Part shown: positions 63,672 through 64,000 of the stretch, in pieces | How positions within the stretch are numbered: the first letter of the stretch is position 1 | How the letters are laid out: each line of letters begins with the position of its first letter | Assembly (NCBI GenBank): GCA_963989245.1 | Contig: OZ022345.1 | Span: 42,710,986 to 42,774,985 of the forward strand | Source: Nansenia antarctica | Lineage: Eukaryota > Chordata > Actinopteri > Argentiniformes > Microstomatidae | Length of the DNA: 64,000 nt | Direction: 5' to 3' | Made by a program: the position numbers and the translations under genes | Notes under the pieces: model-generated | The model's database searches: none | Seen by the model: the letters and a program-made list of their open reading frames with translations, nothing else | What the model was told of the DNA's origin: nothing

Positions 63672-64000
63672 TTAACTAGGGAAGGCACACTGGCTAGGCT
63701 GCTCTAGCAGCGTGAGGTAGGAGGTGATAGTGTCCTTCGTAATTTGAGGGAGCTCAATCAGGCGTGCCACAGGTCGGGTGTAAGTGCGACCACCAACGTC
63801 CACGATGGCCGTCCGCACCCTTCCATCCGGACCCGGCAGGACCTTGGTCACTCTGCCTGTCTGCCAGGCGGCGCGTGGAAGGGACTGGTCGATCACCAGT
63901 ACCACGGCACCTTCGGACAAGTTGTCTCTCTCCCTCAGCAGAGTCTTCTGCTTCTCCTCCTTCTCCAGGGCGCGGATGTGCTCCTCGAAGCAGATCAGAG
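63672..64000 (-). CDS. BEL/Pao Pol, C-terminal end (continues beyond window)
   Basis: On the minus strand the frame runs in from the window edge with a basic helix (RALEKEEKQKTLLRERDN), then EGAVVLVIDQSLPRAAWQTG and GRVTKVLPGPDGRVRTA. It ends with VARLIELP and a short tail to the stop at 63,672. This is the small beta-barrel domain after integrase in BEL/Pao polyproteins. It lies 27 bases before the purine tract and LTR, as expected for the 3' end of such an element. Nothing broken is visible in the part shown. Confidence 0.85.
   Translation of the reverse strand, partial: LICFEEHIRALEKEEKQKTLLRERDNLSEGAVVLVIDQSLPRAAWQTGRVTKVLPGPDGRVRTAIVDVGGRTYTRPVARLIELPQITKDTITSYLTLLEQPSQCAFPS

Overview
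This window looks like a piece of a teleost fish nuclear genome made almost entirely of transposable elements. The element mix points to fish: Ty3/Gypsy, Ty1/Copia, BEL/Pao, a class I-like endogenous retrovirus (ERV), Penelope-like, L1-like and R2-like retroelements, hAT and Harbinger DNA transposons, and GTTAGCTA-rich minisatellites. The only host coding sequence recognised is a damaged hltf terminal exon (52.6-52.9 kb, minus strand) and a glypican-like first-exon fragment (30.0 kb). There are no operons, no bacterial signals and no RNA genes that I can support.

Layout. 0.2-5.3 kb: a 5'-truncated L1-like LINE whose 3' 1.4 kb is tandemly duplicated. 6.7-7.6 kb: a decayed Harbinger transposase. 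8.7-34.2 kb: a Ty3/Gypsy element, split. Its gag start, an inverted gag end and its protease lie left of 9.8 kb. Its RT, RNase H and integrase resume at 31.4 kb. A 48-bp stretch of the protease gene occurs on both sides of the 21.6 kb of foreign DNA between them. That DNA is dominated by four near-identical 3.46-kb tandem units (9.8-29.4 kb). Each unit has an 11-bp-period minisatellite, a possible two-exon signal-peptide leader, a Penelope-like reverse transcriptase ORF without the GIY-YIG endonuclease, an SGNH/GDSL-hydrolase-like ORF, and an internally deleted RT remnant. Two units were later hit by hAT elements with clean 8-bp target duplications. The larger hAT (17,483-22,171) itself carries a retroposon tail, two copies of one MITE family and another hAT derivative, giving five levels of nesting.

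34.2-35.3 kb: a hAT-like MITE inserted exactly at the presumed start of the Gypsy 3' LTR. 37.1-41.9 kb: a complete, apparently intact Ty1/Copia element on the minus strand, with 290-bp LTRs identical by eye, a 5-bp target duplication, one 1351-codon gag-pol ORF and a primer-binding site matching the anticodon half of initiator tRNA-Met. 42.05-42.5 kb: a 36-bp-period minisatellite. 43.0-50.0 kb: an ERV with 363-bp LTRs identical by eye and a 4-bp target duplication. Its gag is open and its pol is an open but internally deleted frame lacking the protease active site, RT and integrase core.

50.3-58.1 kb: LINE fragments, an unidentified 1.27-kb insert flanked by 34-bp direct repeats, the hltf terminal exon with a 3' L1 end almost touching its splice acceptor, and an R2-like zinc-finger/Myb N-terminus fused in frame to the C-terminus of an unidentified protein. 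58.5 kb: an orphan acidic terminal exon. 61.2-62.3 kb: a ZBED-type hAT transposase fragment. 62.3-64.0 kb: the 3' LTR and end of pol of a BEL/Pao element (minus strand) that runs past the window.

The genes do not form a pathway; they are layered insertions. The most recent layers, judged by identical LTRs and clean target duplications, are the Copia element, the ERV and the hAT insertions in the Penelope array. Most other coding sequence is broken by frameshifts.
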